A stretch of 64,000 bases of DNA from Bathynomus jamesi (lineage: Eukaryota > Arthropoda > Malacostraca > Isopoda > Cirolanidae): assembly GCA_023014485.1 (NCBI GenBank), contig JAJOZX010006139.1, positions 210,221-274,220 on the forward strand, written 5' to 3'. Of this stretch, positions 22,610 to 34,128 are shown in pieces; position 1 is the stretch's first letter; each line of letters opens with the position of its first letter. A model generated the notes under the pieces. It saw only the letters and a list, made by a program, of their open reading frames with translations. It was not told the origin of the DNA and did no database searches. Position numbers and translations under genes: made by a program.

Positions 22610-23750
22610 TTCGGTTTGACAGCCTGTAATACTTTTTAACATTACTTGTTTTTTATTGTCCAGTTTTAATCAAGGATTTCAAAAATAACATTCATGTTTT
22701 AGAGAAACAAATAGTGAGGCAGTTATACATTTTAGTTTAGAGAATATCATATATGCTTTAAGATTTCAAAATCCCTGAAAATTTTAGGTCAGCTGTACAC
22801 TCATGACAATTGGTTAGGTTAAGTCATGATATTTTCATTTGTTTTGACAGTAAACTAACAAAAATATCATGACTTAATCTAACCAATCATCAAGGGTGTA
22901 CAGTTGACCTAACTGGGCACTCAGTTAACCTAACCAGTTGGTAGAGTCTAGAATTTGACAGTCCTGTAGCCATGACTCATTTTTTTCCACCAGCCATCAA
23001 ACCAAAAAGATTCCAATACAGTTTAAAAATTTATATTTTAAATTTGTTAAATTGCATATAACTGCCTCACTATTTGTTTCTCTAAAACATGAATGTTATT
23101 TTTGAAATTGTCATTAAAACTGGACAATAAAAAACAAGTACAGTGGAACCTCGACTTACGAATTTAATTCGTTCCGAGACCCTGTTCGCACCTCGAATTG
23201 GTCGTAAATCGAATCCATTTTTTCCATTGAAATTAATGTAAATTTAATTAATCCATTCCAGCGCCCCAGATAATTGTACTTTTAATGCTTTGTAAGAGTT
23301 TATAAAGAGAAAATATAAGAGAAAAAAATTATACTAAATTTAATAAGCTGTATAATTTTACTGTACCTTTGTGGAGGATAATCGCTGGCATGAGTGGATG
23401 GTGATGAGGAAAGGAAGGGAAGTTACTTTGGAAGGAGAGTCCCCTTCCATAAGAACACTGGGCACCTCTCCTTCAGGGGTTTTGTCTCTTTTCTGTCTCT
23501 TTAATTCAATGGTTATTTTAAGTTTCTTTTTTCACTGCCACTATCACTCTTCACTTTCTTGGGAGCCATAATGAAGGGCTTATTAAAGCAATAAACGAAA
23601 AATCACAGAGCAAATATGCGAGAGATAAAGCAATAAACGAAAAATCACGGAGCAAATATGTTCGTATGTCGATTTGGTCGTAAATAGAGGCGTTCATAAG
23701 TCGAGGTTCCACTGTAATGTTAAAAAATATTACAGGCTGTCAAACCGAAA
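22610..23750. repeat. Large foldback element
   Basis: TTTTCGGTTTGACAGCCTGT and TTAGAGAAACAAATAGTGAG at 22610-22735 recur inverted at 23045-23140 and 23717-23750. The second half is split by the MITE at 23141-23714. Internally, at 22790-22930, a smaller inverted repeat carries the TCATGACTTAA / GTGTACAGTTGACC module. Confidence 0.75.
23141..23714 (-). mobile_element. Tigger/mariner-type MITE
   Basis: Inverted ends CAGTGGAACCTCGACTTACG (left) and CAGTGGAACCTCGACTTATG (right, inverted) just inside TA dinucleotides. On the minus strand, from about 23568, a remnant start reads MAPKKVKSDSGSEKRKLK before a stop, the usual N-terminus of Tigger/jerky-type transposases (family knowledge). The rest of the gene is deleted. 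Confidence 0.85.
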
Positions 23751-24039
23751 ATATCCATGAACTCTTCCTAAATACCAGTAAAACAAATTTAATGATTTTT
23801 ACTAATAAACAAAATATGTAGCTATCTTGATGAACTAAACATTGATGAAATTGCTGTAAAGGAGTATACTGTACCAAAATTTCTTGGTGTATTAATGCAA
23901 GACAAGAATTTGCAGTAGAGTTATCATGTAAATTATATCTCAAAAAAGATTTCAAGCACTGCTATAATGTTTAAACTTGGACATATAGTTCCTAAACAGA
24001 TTTTATGAACTCTGTGTCATACTTGTATTCTTCCTTATA

Positions 24040-24376
24040 CAGGAATACCTCAAAATTTGTCATTAATTCGTTCTGGAATAACATGACAAAATACAAAATA
24101 ACAAAATTTGAGGTAGATTATAACATGTTTCAATGAGAAAACATTGTACTGTATTATGTTATTAAACAGATTAATTAATCAATTTCTACTCATTTTTTAG
24201 CAAAATATGTAATATATCACATTGGTAAACAGTCAAATTTTGTCAATTTTGATCATTTTTTCACATTTAAAAAAAAAAAATGACAAATCTGCTAATGTGG
24301 ATGATGGATTGCAAAACTACAGGTAGTAAAAGATTGATGATGAATCTGCAAAATGACAAATTTTGAGGTATTCCTG
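24040..24376. mobile_element. TA-flanked MITE
   Basis: Inverted ends CAGGAATACCTCAAAATTTG, then TCATT, with TA on both sides (24038-24039, 24377-24378). 337 bp, AT-rich, non-coding. Probably pogo/Tigger-driven from its ends (inference). Confidence 0.85.
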
Positions 24377-24528
24377 TATAATGTAGCTACCTTACCTAAT
24401 AAGGTTATTATCTGATGCTGATTTCCCTGATCATTCTAGTGCATTAGTTAAAGAGCTAAACCACTAAAGCTCAAAGATGTAATCAAACTGGAAATTTTTT
24501 TATTTACAAGTGTAAGAACAAAAGGTTC

Positions 24529-24847
24529 TTTTGCATTATCCTCCCAACACTAATTTTTTTATATAATGTTGGTTTGGTTTTGGTTATGGTACTTTATTTT
24601 CCTTCCATTATAAAAAAAATTAGTGTTGGGATTAGGTTAGGTTAGGTTAGGTTAGGTTAGGTTAAAAACAGCCCACCGCAGGCATTAGCCGTAGTTAGCC
24701 AGCTTCAAGTTAGGTTAGGTTAAGAATATTTCATATAACTAATGATGTAATTTCAGAATATTTTGCAAAAATTAAGGGTTTTGCTAACGTACTTTATTTT
24801 CCTTCCATTATAAAAAACAATTAGTGTTGGGAGGATAATGCAAAAGT
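24529..24847. mobile_element. MITE containing a telomere-like tract
   Basis: Inverted ends CTTTTGCATTATCCTCCCAA then CACTAATT. A second internal inverted pair is TACTTTATTTTCCTTCCATT. Between them is a run of TTAGG units and an isolated GTTAGGTTAGGTTAAG near 24710. Confidence 0.75.
24632..24661 (+). repeat. Interstitial (TTAGG)6
   Basis: Six perfect TTAGG units, the arthropod telomere sequence (established knowledge), embedded in a MITE and not at a chromosome end. Confidence 0.9.
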
Positions 24848-25149
24848 ACCGAACAAAATCACAACTTATAATGGGTAAATAAATATTTTGTAACTCATCA
24901 AGAAATCCACTCGTATCAGACCAGAAATAGATCAAAGTATGTTATACCTCAATTTAGATTGTCTTCATCTCAAAAATTACCCATTTTCATTGGACTGAAA
25001 CTATGGAATGATTTAAGTACTGACATAAAAAATATTATGAATGTAAAATCATTTGCATCTCAGCACAACTCATAAAATTATGCCAGACTTGTCAGACACA
25101 ACATGCATTTTTTCCAGTTAGGCTTAGAGGCTAAAAATAAGGCAAATTA

Positions 25150-25383
25150 AATTATAAAGAAGAATGTTAATTACAAAAGGAAGGAAGTCATCTGTAAATT
25201 ATATAATTCTTATGTGAGGCCTCACTTAGAATACTACATTCAAACTTGGTCCCCCCACCTCAGACATAATACTGATATGCTTGAAGGTGTGCAACATAGG
25301 GCAACCAAGTGTATCCCTAACCAAAGAAGATTGGAATACAGGGAAAGATTAAAAGAACTGGGTATGTTCAGTTTTGAGGGTTA
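25150..25383 (+). mobile_element. CR1-type LINE fragment
   Basis: Open translation EVICKLYNSYVRPHLEYYIQ, HNTDMLEGVQHRATKC and RLEYRERLKELGMFSFEG, then a stop. It is the same C-terminal block as in the CR1 copies at 15.2 and 34.3 kb. The break at 25383 leads into a short inverted repeat (GATGTCATCACCTG at 25391 / CAGGTGATGACAT at 25502). Confidence 0.8.
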
Positions 25384-25693
25384 ATCTTAAGATGTCATCA
25401 CCTGAATTTCAAAAACGTAACTATATGGCCATAATCTACCTAACAATATAACTTTTCAAGAGTACTATTTTTGTGCAAATACATTATAAGCAAGTTGTTG
25501 CAGGTGATGACATTGGCCAATATATTAAGAGTGCAACAGGTAAACGTGTATCTGTCCAGCTTTACCAGCCGACTTTTCGCTGACACAACCTTAAGGATTG
25601 ATGAAATAACTTACCAGTTGGAGTTTATGTTTATTAAAAATAACTAAATTATTTAAGGATTTCAAGCCTTTAGGGCAAGGGTGAATGTTATTA

Positions 25694-27587
25694 TAGGGCA
25701 GTCAAAAGTTGACCGAAAAATTAAGAAAGTTGACCTTACAAATTGAAAAAATTGACTTATAAAGTTGCCTTACTTTCAATAATAAAAACGATACTTTAAT
25801 TACTTATTCTTGCTCTTCTACATCAGTTGACCGATTGTGGTAAATTATGAAGTATTTGCCGACATTTTCTGGCAAAAAATTGCGATCCTTACTTAATACA
25901 TTATTAAGCATGGAGAAAGATCTCTCTACAGCGGCAGTTGTTGGTTGACATTGCAAAAGCTGACCATAAACTGTTGGTGAGATTTCAGGTCTACTGAGGT
26001 TAATTATTTCACAAATACCATTTGTCTTGAGTCTTGTTTCAATGTATTGTTTGACTGAACACATATCTTCGCCAAGGTTGATAGAAGAAATGGTTTCATA
26101 TGCCTCTCTAATGGTGCAATCAGATGCTTCCATCCTAGTCACTAAGCTAGCAATCAACTATAATTCATTTTGATTAACATTAGTTGCTTTGGCAGTTTTT
26201 CATTAGCAACACTCTCTTTAGCCTTCTGAACAATGATTCCTTCATCTTCAAAATTTTCCACAATTGTCTTCACATTTGGAAAATTGTCTGCATAATAAAA
26301 AGCAGCATTCAGCCAGCTTGCCCAACGTGTTACAATCGGTTCTGGAGGAGTTCCTATTTCAGCAAACAATTCCTTCCTTCTTTTGTTTTTAAGAGTAGAA
26401 GCCTTGACACATGCAATTAAAGTGTCAACATCACTATAAAATGCTCTTATTTGCATCGCACAATTATGTAACAGATGCGCAAGACACGTTACATGGAAAA
26501 GTCTTGGAAAAAGTTCCTTGAGTGTCGCTCCAGCTGACACCATGTAACGAGCATCAGACAGAAGTAAACAGAAATTTCTCTTGGTATCTCGAATTCTTTT
26601 ACAGTATCGTCAATCTTGTGTATGACAGTTCGTGCATTAACATTTCCAAGAAGAACATCGCACCTGATTAAATATGTTTTCTTGGGAACATCAATAGATC
26701 CAGCAAGTATGTTCAAATATTTTGAGCCCCTTACTTCACTTTCATCAACAATTAGGAAAACTAATTTACCCTCTAGCAAATGTTTTATTCTACTTAACTC
26801 ACTTTCTGCCTGTTTCATTGCTATTGATCTGCAAGTTGACACGCAAGGCACTGCTACACCTAATTCAGAGAGCAATTGTTTCACATGAGGGTTGCTCAAC
26901 TTATGAAGAGGTATGTTGGCTGACAGAAATGTAGTCACAAGTTTTTCCGAAAAATCTGAAGACTTGTACTTTAAAAGGGTTTGCATCTTTTCATTTCCCA
27001 CATTTTGGTCTATACCACGCTGGTGCTTTTGGGTAGAGCGATGTTTATCCACAAAAAAGGATTTGTCATGCTTGACCACAACACAACAAATCTGACAGTA
27101 TAGCTCATTTTTTCCTGAACAAATGAATTCATTAGGATATTTTGCAATTATAGCGCGCACTTTAGCAATAGAACTAACTGCAACTTTTGGCATTTTAAAT
27201 ATCTGAAATCAAAAGAAATCAAAATCAGTGAAATTACAAATCAGAAAAAAATCACAAATCAAAAATGGTAACCAGTAACCACAATACATACAACACAACC
27301 ACATCCAAAACCAGAACGGACATAACTGAATAAGACAAATATGAGCAGCGAAGTTGCCAGTTAACCAAAAAGATGCCAATTTTTAGTTATTTTAATTATT
27401 TATTCCAAAAAATTGACTTTATTTACTCATTGCTATTTTTTGACCTAACAGGTAAAAGTTGACTTTTGGTTGACCTATTAACTTTGGTAATATACCCCCT
27501 ACAGGTGTTTTTATTGCATTTTCAGTCGTTTCAGCGAAAAGTGCCTCATAGGAAACAATTTGACTTTATTGACTTTTGACCACCCTA
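25694..27587 (-). mobile_element. CGGBP1/ZBED-like hAT transposon, nearly complete (left arm)
   Basis: Inverted ends TAGGGCAGTCAAAAGTTGAC and TAGGGTGGTCAAAAGTCAAT, with multiple subterminal AAGTTGAC / GTCAA motifs. Flanks GTTATTA at 25687-25693 and 27588-27594. 1.9 kb with one gene filling most of it. Confidence 0.88.
25804..27193 (-). pseudogene. hAT transposase with CGGBP1-like N-terminus (left-arm copy)
   Basis: Starts MPKVAVSSIAKVRA. A C2H2-like finger follows (YCQICCVVVKHDKSFFVDKH, then KHQRG), then KLVFLIVDESEVRGSKYLNI with the first catalytic aspartate, LPRLFHVTCLAHLLHNCAM-type block, IVTRWASWLNAAFYYADN and the C-terminal dimerisation motif QPTTAAVERSFSMLNNVLSK. About 460 residues, full length for the family. 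A one-base loss near 26573 breaks this copy; the stop is at 25804. The opposite arm has intact sequence there but breaks elsewhere. Confidence 0.88.
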
Positions 27588-28099
27588 GTTATTACATAAA
27601 ACAGCACTGAGATAGAGATATATTCTGGTAATTTGTGATTAACACTAAACTGACAAGCTATACTTACAAAATTTTGAGAGCCCCAAAAACCTGTGATCCT
27701 GACTGAACAAAATCTCGAATTCAACTCTCCATATGTAGGATCTTATGGCACTCTTGTAGAAGGTTTTCCCCAACTTCTTCCCAAGGGCAGCTCTTATCCC
27801 ACATTCCCAACAGAAACACCACAAAAAATATAAAAACCATTACATTCTCTGAGAAGTTACATTCAACAGACCTCTTAAATTTGTCTTTCCAAAATGACTA
27901 TATAAAAAACTGCTATTAAAAATGTTCATTACAAACATTTCTCTGTGCCATTTATTAAATTTATTACAAAACATTACACCCAAGTGGTGGCAATCTTTGT
28001 TTTAAGTATGTAAAATCAAAATATTTTTTAAAACTTTTTTTGGCTAAATATGCAACAAAACACAAAAAATTTTCCAAATATTTATTTAATATACTCCAC
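27588..28099. other. Spacer, no gene seen
   Basis: AT-rich sequence between the hAT element and the ISXO2-like gene. No frame or repeat that I can support. Confidence 0.4.
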
Positions 28100-29395
28100 A
28101 ATATTAAATCAGAAGGGATAGTAGTGATGAATCCAATAAATAAGATGCATGAAAGTGTTCTTGCTGTAAGCTCAATGCCAGGTGTACTCCTGTAGGTAGG
28201 ATGACCAAAGTGATTGGAGGTGCAATGCATACTTTGATAGGGTACTTTCCTTTAACATTGGCCCAATTGCCCTTGACAGTGTTGGTGTGGACTGTTGGGT
28301 CATTTAGGTCAACAAAGTTGAGGCAGTGTTGACCTAGTTGTGATTTGCCAGTTGTTGGTAGACAGGCCATTCATCAGTAATAATCTGAGTGTTAGGAAGA
28401 ACATGCTTTGAATAATTGGCAGTAAGGTGGCTGCCAATCTATCTTCAACAGGCACAAGGACAGTATTCATTGAGCCTGGCTCCACCAAACCAATCACCCA
28501 GCACCCTTCATGATAGCATCATGGTGGTGTACATAAAATTTGATCATCAATCTCCACTTTTCTTCCCACTGCTGCCAATAAATAATCATCAGATAGTCAA
28601 TCGACCACATTACACAAATATCTCAGAAGTAATTATATGTACCATTAACTATTGCCTCAAATGCTACACCAACCTGTTCCATTATAATGAACTGCTTTAC
28701 AGCAATACACCACCAGTACAGACAGTCCCTGACTTACGTAAGGGTTCCATTCCAGGCTTTAGGCAAGTCAATTTTTCCATAAGTTGGAATTGACCCTTCC
28801 ATAGGTAATCATTGAACACAAGATACAATACTTTTTTATAAATTAAAAAACTAAATACAGTATAGTAGCACTCTTACGATCACTTGGCACTTTCCAGTCA
28901 TTATTACAACACAATTAAGGGTGATTTTACAAAAGAAGTTTGGAGATGATGCAGAGGGGATTTATGGGAGCATTTACGTAAAGTCAAATTTGCATAAGTT
29001 GAGGCTTACATAACCTGGGGAGCATCTGTATATTAGTTCCACAACTTTGGTAAGAGAAAAACACACCTCTGAGAAAAATGAATCATTCTGAATGCTTTTA
29101 TAGCATTTACAGTGCTTGCAATACCAAGCTTTGCCATCAGAATACTTAGCACAGTTGACAATCCCATGTTGACATTGCAGCACTCTTGACTGTTCCAAAT
29201 TAGTCCATGCTCAGCAAGCCACAGAATAGTTTTGAGAGTATCCACAGTAATTTGATGGAGTTCACAGAGCACTAAATTCTGATGAGTTAAATTAGCACTG
29301 TCAGTGATGTTATCAGCTATTGTGTTTAATGCAGTGGGATGATCCCCAGTGGCTTTGTTTTCCAAATGAAATGTAATGTAATGGCGCAAAGTCAA
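28100..29395 (-). pseudogene. ISXO2/Merlin-like transposase gene (left arm)
   Basis: Mirror of the better-read copy at 56233-57530. Visible here: MTLRHYITFHLENKATGD and LKTILWLAEHGLIWNSQECC (29395 inward), the zinc-ribbon block DGKAWYCKHCKCYKSIQNDS, then after a MITE the catalytic part with LVPVEDRLAATLLPIIQSM and NFVDLNDPTVHTNTVKGNWA. The residue expected to be the catalytic glutamate (NTIEGFW-type) is lysine (NTVKGNW). Several frameshifts. Confidence 0.78.
28719..29028. mobile_element. Tigger-type MITE inside the ISXO2-like gene
   Basis: Ends CAGACAGTCCCTGACTTACG and, inverted, CAGATGCTCCCCAGGTTATG, with TA on both sides. It interrupts the transposase reading frame after KVVELIY. Confidence 0.85.
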
Positions 29396-29414
29396 GGGTC
29401 ATTCAAGAAACAAG

Positions 29415-30005
29415 ATGAGAGAGAATAGTAATCTTGTAGCAACTAGTAACAGGTTTCATACACTAGGGAATTTAGATGAAGCAGTACAATGTGAATTTAC
29501 CATGGTTGGGGAATCAGGACAATGAATTTTGCAATAAGGGAAGGAAAACCCATAGAAGAATATGTATTCCAGGTGGTAATATTTCTAAAGTCAATGAGGT
29601 AGTGAAGAAGTTGCCTGTAACCTGAGGTAATATTATAATTCATGTAGGTATAAATGACTCAACAAGCAAGGATAAAGATGGTAGATTTAAGTTAAACAAA
29701 AATTCAGAAGCAGTTAAACAGAGGTACAGGGAATTGATAGAAGCTTTAAAAAATAGGCAGAGCAAGTGTTATGTAGTGGCCATTTTACCAAGATTGGGGT
29801 AAGCATGGAGTTTACAAGTAGAATTTTAGCTTAAAATGATAAAGTTAGGATGCTATGCAGTGAAGGGGTTGAGTTCATAGATTTATGGGATAATTTTTAT
29901 GAAAGAAGAGAGCTTTACAGTAAGGATGGATTACATCTAAGTAGAAGGGGAAATGCTTTGTATGGGAGGCTTCTGGAGGAAAATGTGAGTTCTTTGGGGT
30001 TTTGA
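29415..30005 (+). pseudogene. LINE ORF1 with SGNH esterase-like domain
   Basis: Translation shows IIHVGINDSTSKDKDG, RYRELIEALKNRQ, VVAILPRLG, a broken INLWD-type block and KDGLHLSRRGN-type residues near 29925-29950. This GTND / DGLH(L) order is that of the SGNH-hydrolase (esterase) domain carried by ORF1 of CR1-clade LINEs (established knowledge). Several stops and frameshifts. Confidence 0.7.
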
Positions 30006-32632
30006 AAGATAACTTTAGATCAACAGAGGGCATAAAAGCATCAGGGTACTGGGTAAAGTAAATACTGTTAGAGTCTTAAATATGGATTATGTAAGGAATC
30101 AGCATATCAACTGTCTAGCCAAAGGTAGGGAATCAGATAAAACTGAGGAGTTGAAGTGATTTTATACAAATGCACACAGTCTTAGGAATAAGAAAAATTA
30201 ATTATTTTGTTATATGATTAGTGACAATCTGGATATAGTCTGCATCAGTGAGACTTGGATTAGTGAGGCAGCATTCAATGATACTAGAGCAGAGTATGAG
30301 TTAAATAGTTATACAATGTATATTTACCATTGAATAGATAGGCAGGGGGGGAGCTTTGGTCTTACACATTAAGAATGATTTAACTTCAATTCAGAATGAT
30401 AGTATTAAATTAGACAATAGGGTTGAATCAATTTGGGTTGATGGCTATGTTTCAGACAGAGAGTATATTCGGATAGGTGCATTTTACAGACCTCCAAACC
30501 AAACACAGGAAGTTGATGACAGTATGGTTCAAGAAATAAATGAAGGTTGTAGTGCTAGAACATTAATTATGGGAGATTTCAACCTGCCTCATATAGACTG
30601 GAGCCTTTTAGAGGGAAATAATAGGGAAGGTAACTTCTTCATTGACTGCTATAATAACTGAACTTTCTAATGCAATTTGTAGACAAACCAACCTGGGATC
30701 AAGCAATCTGAGATCTGGTTCTTTCCAATGATCATGAACTTATTAGGGAACTTCCAGTAAGAAAGTCATTAGGAAATAGTGACCATTGGATCATACATTT
30801 TAAGATAGAATTAAATACGGTAGGGATCTAGTCAACAATGACCATCTAGTTCTAGTCCCTTGCTTCTCAAAGGGTGACTACATTAGATTTAGGGAGTTGT
30901 TAGGCTCAGTAAAGTGGGATAATGAATTTGCCAATAAAAATGCTATTGAGATGTGGTCTAGATTCAAAGAAATTTTAGAGGATGTACAATGTAGGTGTAT
31001 TCCTTTCAGAACTGTTAGGAATAACAAGATTAGGAAACCTTTGTGGTGGAATAGGGAAATATATATTTAGCTAAAATTATTAAAAATAAAAAAAGGTCAT
31101 TCAGGGAATTTAAAGGCAGTGATAGGTTTTTGGACTTGGATAATTATGGACAGTTAAGAAATAAGCTAAATAGTTTGATTAGGAAGAGCAAAAGGCATAG
31201 TGAAATAAATCTAGCTAGAAATAGCAAAAAAGATCCAAAGAAATTTTTTAGTTTTTATAAACATCATAATAAAAAGCATGACAGGATTGGCCAAATAGAA
31301 CATGATGATAAGATATTTGAAAAAGATGATAAATTGTTAGTATTTTTAATGATTTTTTTAGCTGTTTTTACTGAGGAAAATTTAAATAACTTTGATTTTA
31401 ATTCTTTAGATCCTGTAAATTCATTCTTGATCATATTCATATAACGAAGGCTGATGTCAGGCAAGTGATTCATACACTGAAGTCAAATAAGGCTGCTGAA
31501 GCTGATAATATATTTGCTAGGATTCTCAGAGAAGGGGAAGAAAGCTTATCTGAGGCACTAACTTTTGTTTGCTAGGTCAATTAATTATGCAGAAGTACCA
31601 GATGAATGGAAAAAGCAAATGTAGTGCCCATTTACAAAAAAGGTAGTAGGAGGTTGGAAATTATAGGCCTGTTAGTTTGACATCATTGGTAGGAAAGATA
31701 CTAGAAAGAATTATAAAGAATAATATTCAAGATCATTTGGAGAATTTTAATCTTATTTCAAGTTCACAACATGGATTTAGATCAGGAATGTCTTGTTTGT
31801 TTAATCTCTTGGACTGTTTGGAATTTGTAATTGATCAGGTAGATAATGGAAATTATGTAGATGTTATTTATCTGGATTTTAGTAAAGCATTTGACAAGGT
31901 TCCATATAAATTCTAAATAAATTCTATCTAAATTAAAAGCTCATGGGATATTTAGGTCAGTTATAAATTGGGTAGAAAAATGGTTTGAAGACAGAGAACA
32001 GAGTAATTCTAAATGGTCATGAATCTAGGTGGCAGAAAGTGAAAAGTAAGGTACCACAGGGATCAGTTTTAGGTCCATTACTCTTTACTTTATATCTAAA
32101 TGATTTAGAGAAAGGAGTAGGTTGCAAAATTTCTAAATTTGCAGATTATACAAAAGTATTTGCTCCAGTTACAAATATAGAAAATGCTTATAGACTGGAA
32201 AGGATCTTGATAGATTAGTTGCTTGGGCCAGTAAATGGTAGATGGATTTGAATGTTGAAAAATGCAAGTCGTGCATTTTGGTAGAAATAATGAAAACTTT
32301 AGTTATGAGATGCAAGGGAACTGGTTGGAGGATGTTGGACAGGAAGGGATTTTGGCATTATAGTTTGTAGTGATCTAAAATTTTCTAAGCAGCACTTAGA
32401 GCTAGAAGTAAAGCAAATAAAATGTTGGTATTATTAAGAGGAATGTTAGTTACAAGAGTAAGGAAGTCATCTATAAATTATATAATTCAGTTAATATTTT
32501 TACATGACATGGGCTGGACCTGTAAATCAAAATAACTTTTTATGAGGTAGTTTTAGTCACTTTATTCAAATTTGTCATTCATTTTTTGTGCAAATGCATA
32601 TTAATGGTGAAAAATATGATACTAATAATATA

Positions 32633-33389
32633 CAGGGTGGGCCGTAAATTTCCATACATAGGAAAAATTAAACGTTTGTTTTTATGTTTCAGATACCCTA
32701 AGAATATGCGTTTGACGTAAGATCTTGTTTACTGATGAAGCAAATTTTTACGTCAATGGAGAGGTTAATCGGCAAAACATACGTTATTGGAGTAATGCTA
32801 ACCCTAACTGGCTGAGTCCGACGAAGATGCAAGGTGCCGGTAAAGTGATGGTGTGGGCCGGGATATGGGTGACAGAATTATTGGACCAATTTTTGTCAGT
32901 GGAAATCTTAATGCCGAAAGGTATCTTAACATGTTGCAAGAAGAGATTTTCCCATCCCTGCAAACGAGGAAGTAACTTCCCAGTTTACTTCCAGCAAGAT
33001 GGAGCTCCACCTCATTATGGTCTTCACGTGCGTCGGTATTTGGATCAGCAGCAGTTTCCGGATGCTTGGATTGGTCGGCGTGGTCCGTGGAGTGGCCTCC
33101 CAGATCCCCAGATCTCACCCCCCTTGATTTCTATCTTTGGGGGCACTTGAAGGCCATGGTGTATCAGGAAAAGTTACAAGACATAAATCATCTAAAGGAA
33201 CGTATCACCAACGCCATTACAAGCATAACGTCAACCGTGCTAATGCGTGTTCATCAACAGTGGGGAACACGTATTGAAATGTGTTTTCAAAACAATGGCA
33301 ACCATGTAGAGCATATTATATAAATAAAAATGGTTGTCCATAACAAAATGTTTATTTTTCCTATGTATGGAAACTTACGGCCCACCCTG
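32633..33389 (+). mobile_element. Mariner-type element, 5'-deleted (left arm)
   Basis: Inverted ends CAGGGTGGGCCGTAAATTTC then CATACATAGGAAAAAT, with TA on both sides. 757 bp, with only the 3' two thirds of the gene. Confidence 0.92.
32725..33323 (+). pseudogene. Mariner transposase, catalytic part (left arm)
   Basis: [55 protein letters not shown]. Frameshifts at about 32865, 32960 and 33090 break it here. The opposite-arm copy is open. Confidence 0.88.
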
Positions 33390-33520
33390 TATATAGGTAT
33401 ATATAAATACACTCATTTTTGGTCCAATGAGTATAATTTTGGGCTATTTTTTTGCTACTCTGCAACTTAATTTTTATTTTTGTTCTGGCTATTTTTTTTT
33501 TCTAATTGGATTCAGTATGG

Positions 33521-33720
33521 TGGGGTTTTGTGATAGAATTATGGTGCCATTGCCATTCATGTGGTTTCGACTTTGAGAACTTGTTCGTCATGTGCCCTAG
33601 AGAAGACAAAGCATTGGATGTTTTTATCAATTATGGTGTTATTCTCTCATCCTTAACTTGCCCGAAATGTGACAGTGAGTGCCTAATATGAAAAGATTGG
33701 AAGATATTTAGGTGAAATAA
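33521..33720 (+). pseudogene. Merlin-type zinc-ribbon exon, degenerate (copy A)
   Basis: CHCHSCGFDFENL, KALDVFINYGVI and LTCPKCDSECLI then a stop, and KDWKIFR after it. It aligns with the intact relative at 47048: SCELDFEDL, KSLDVFSNHSII, VICPKCNTACIL, DSKMFRCR. The opposite-arm version starts at an ATG near 52074 with extra bases, so this arm has lost its start. Confidence 0.65.
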
Positions 33721-33969
33721 CCAATATTAACCTGTTAGGTCAACTGAATGCCCAGTTAGGTCAACTGTACGCCCTTGATGATTAGTTAGGTTAAGTCATG
33801 ATATTTTTGTTAGTTTAAACAAAAATGAATAGAGCAAACTTTTCTGGTTAATTTTGATGTTTTTGCACATTTCCTGTGGTAATGCATTATTTACGGTACG
33901 AGATCTCACAACATGAACATGTTAGATTATGCTTTATTGTATAAAATATAGTCAAAAATACATATTTCA

Positions 33970-34128
33970 AGTGTATTTGTGTGTGCTTTGTTCGAATATG
34001 ACCTTCATTTCTTGTGCAAATGAACAGAAATACAGTTGTCATTGCATGGCCCAAACACATATTTCTGTTCATTTGAACAAGAAATGAAGGTTATATTTGA
34101 ACAGCTCACACCAAAATACACTAGAAAA
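33970..34128. repeat. Hairpin downstream of zinc-ribbon exon A
   Basis: Arms AGTGTATTTGTGTGTGCTTT and ATGACCTTCATTTCTTGTGC (with AAATGAACAGAAATA) pair with their inverse around 34050. Confidence 0.8.

Larger units (their letters stand above)
23740..25110 (+). mobile_element. Decayed LINE fragment with two MITEs inside
   Basis: Broken translations fit a non-LTR reverse transcriptase C-terminus: VPKFLGVLMQDKN near 23875, ISKKIS near 23940, and after the insertions HQEIHSYQTRNRSKYVIPQF and IFIGLKLWNDLSTDIKN near 24900-25030, a typical LINE ORF2 tail. Many stops. The insertions are 24040-24376 and 24529-24847. A different LINE from the CR1 copies. Confidence 0.6.

Noticed and set aside
24632..24661. 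A chromosome end or telomere
   Set aside because: Only six units, inside a MITE with sequence on both sides.
28416..28793. A 125-codon frame opposite the ISXO2-like gene
   Set aside because: Antisense shadow of the transposase relic; no motif.
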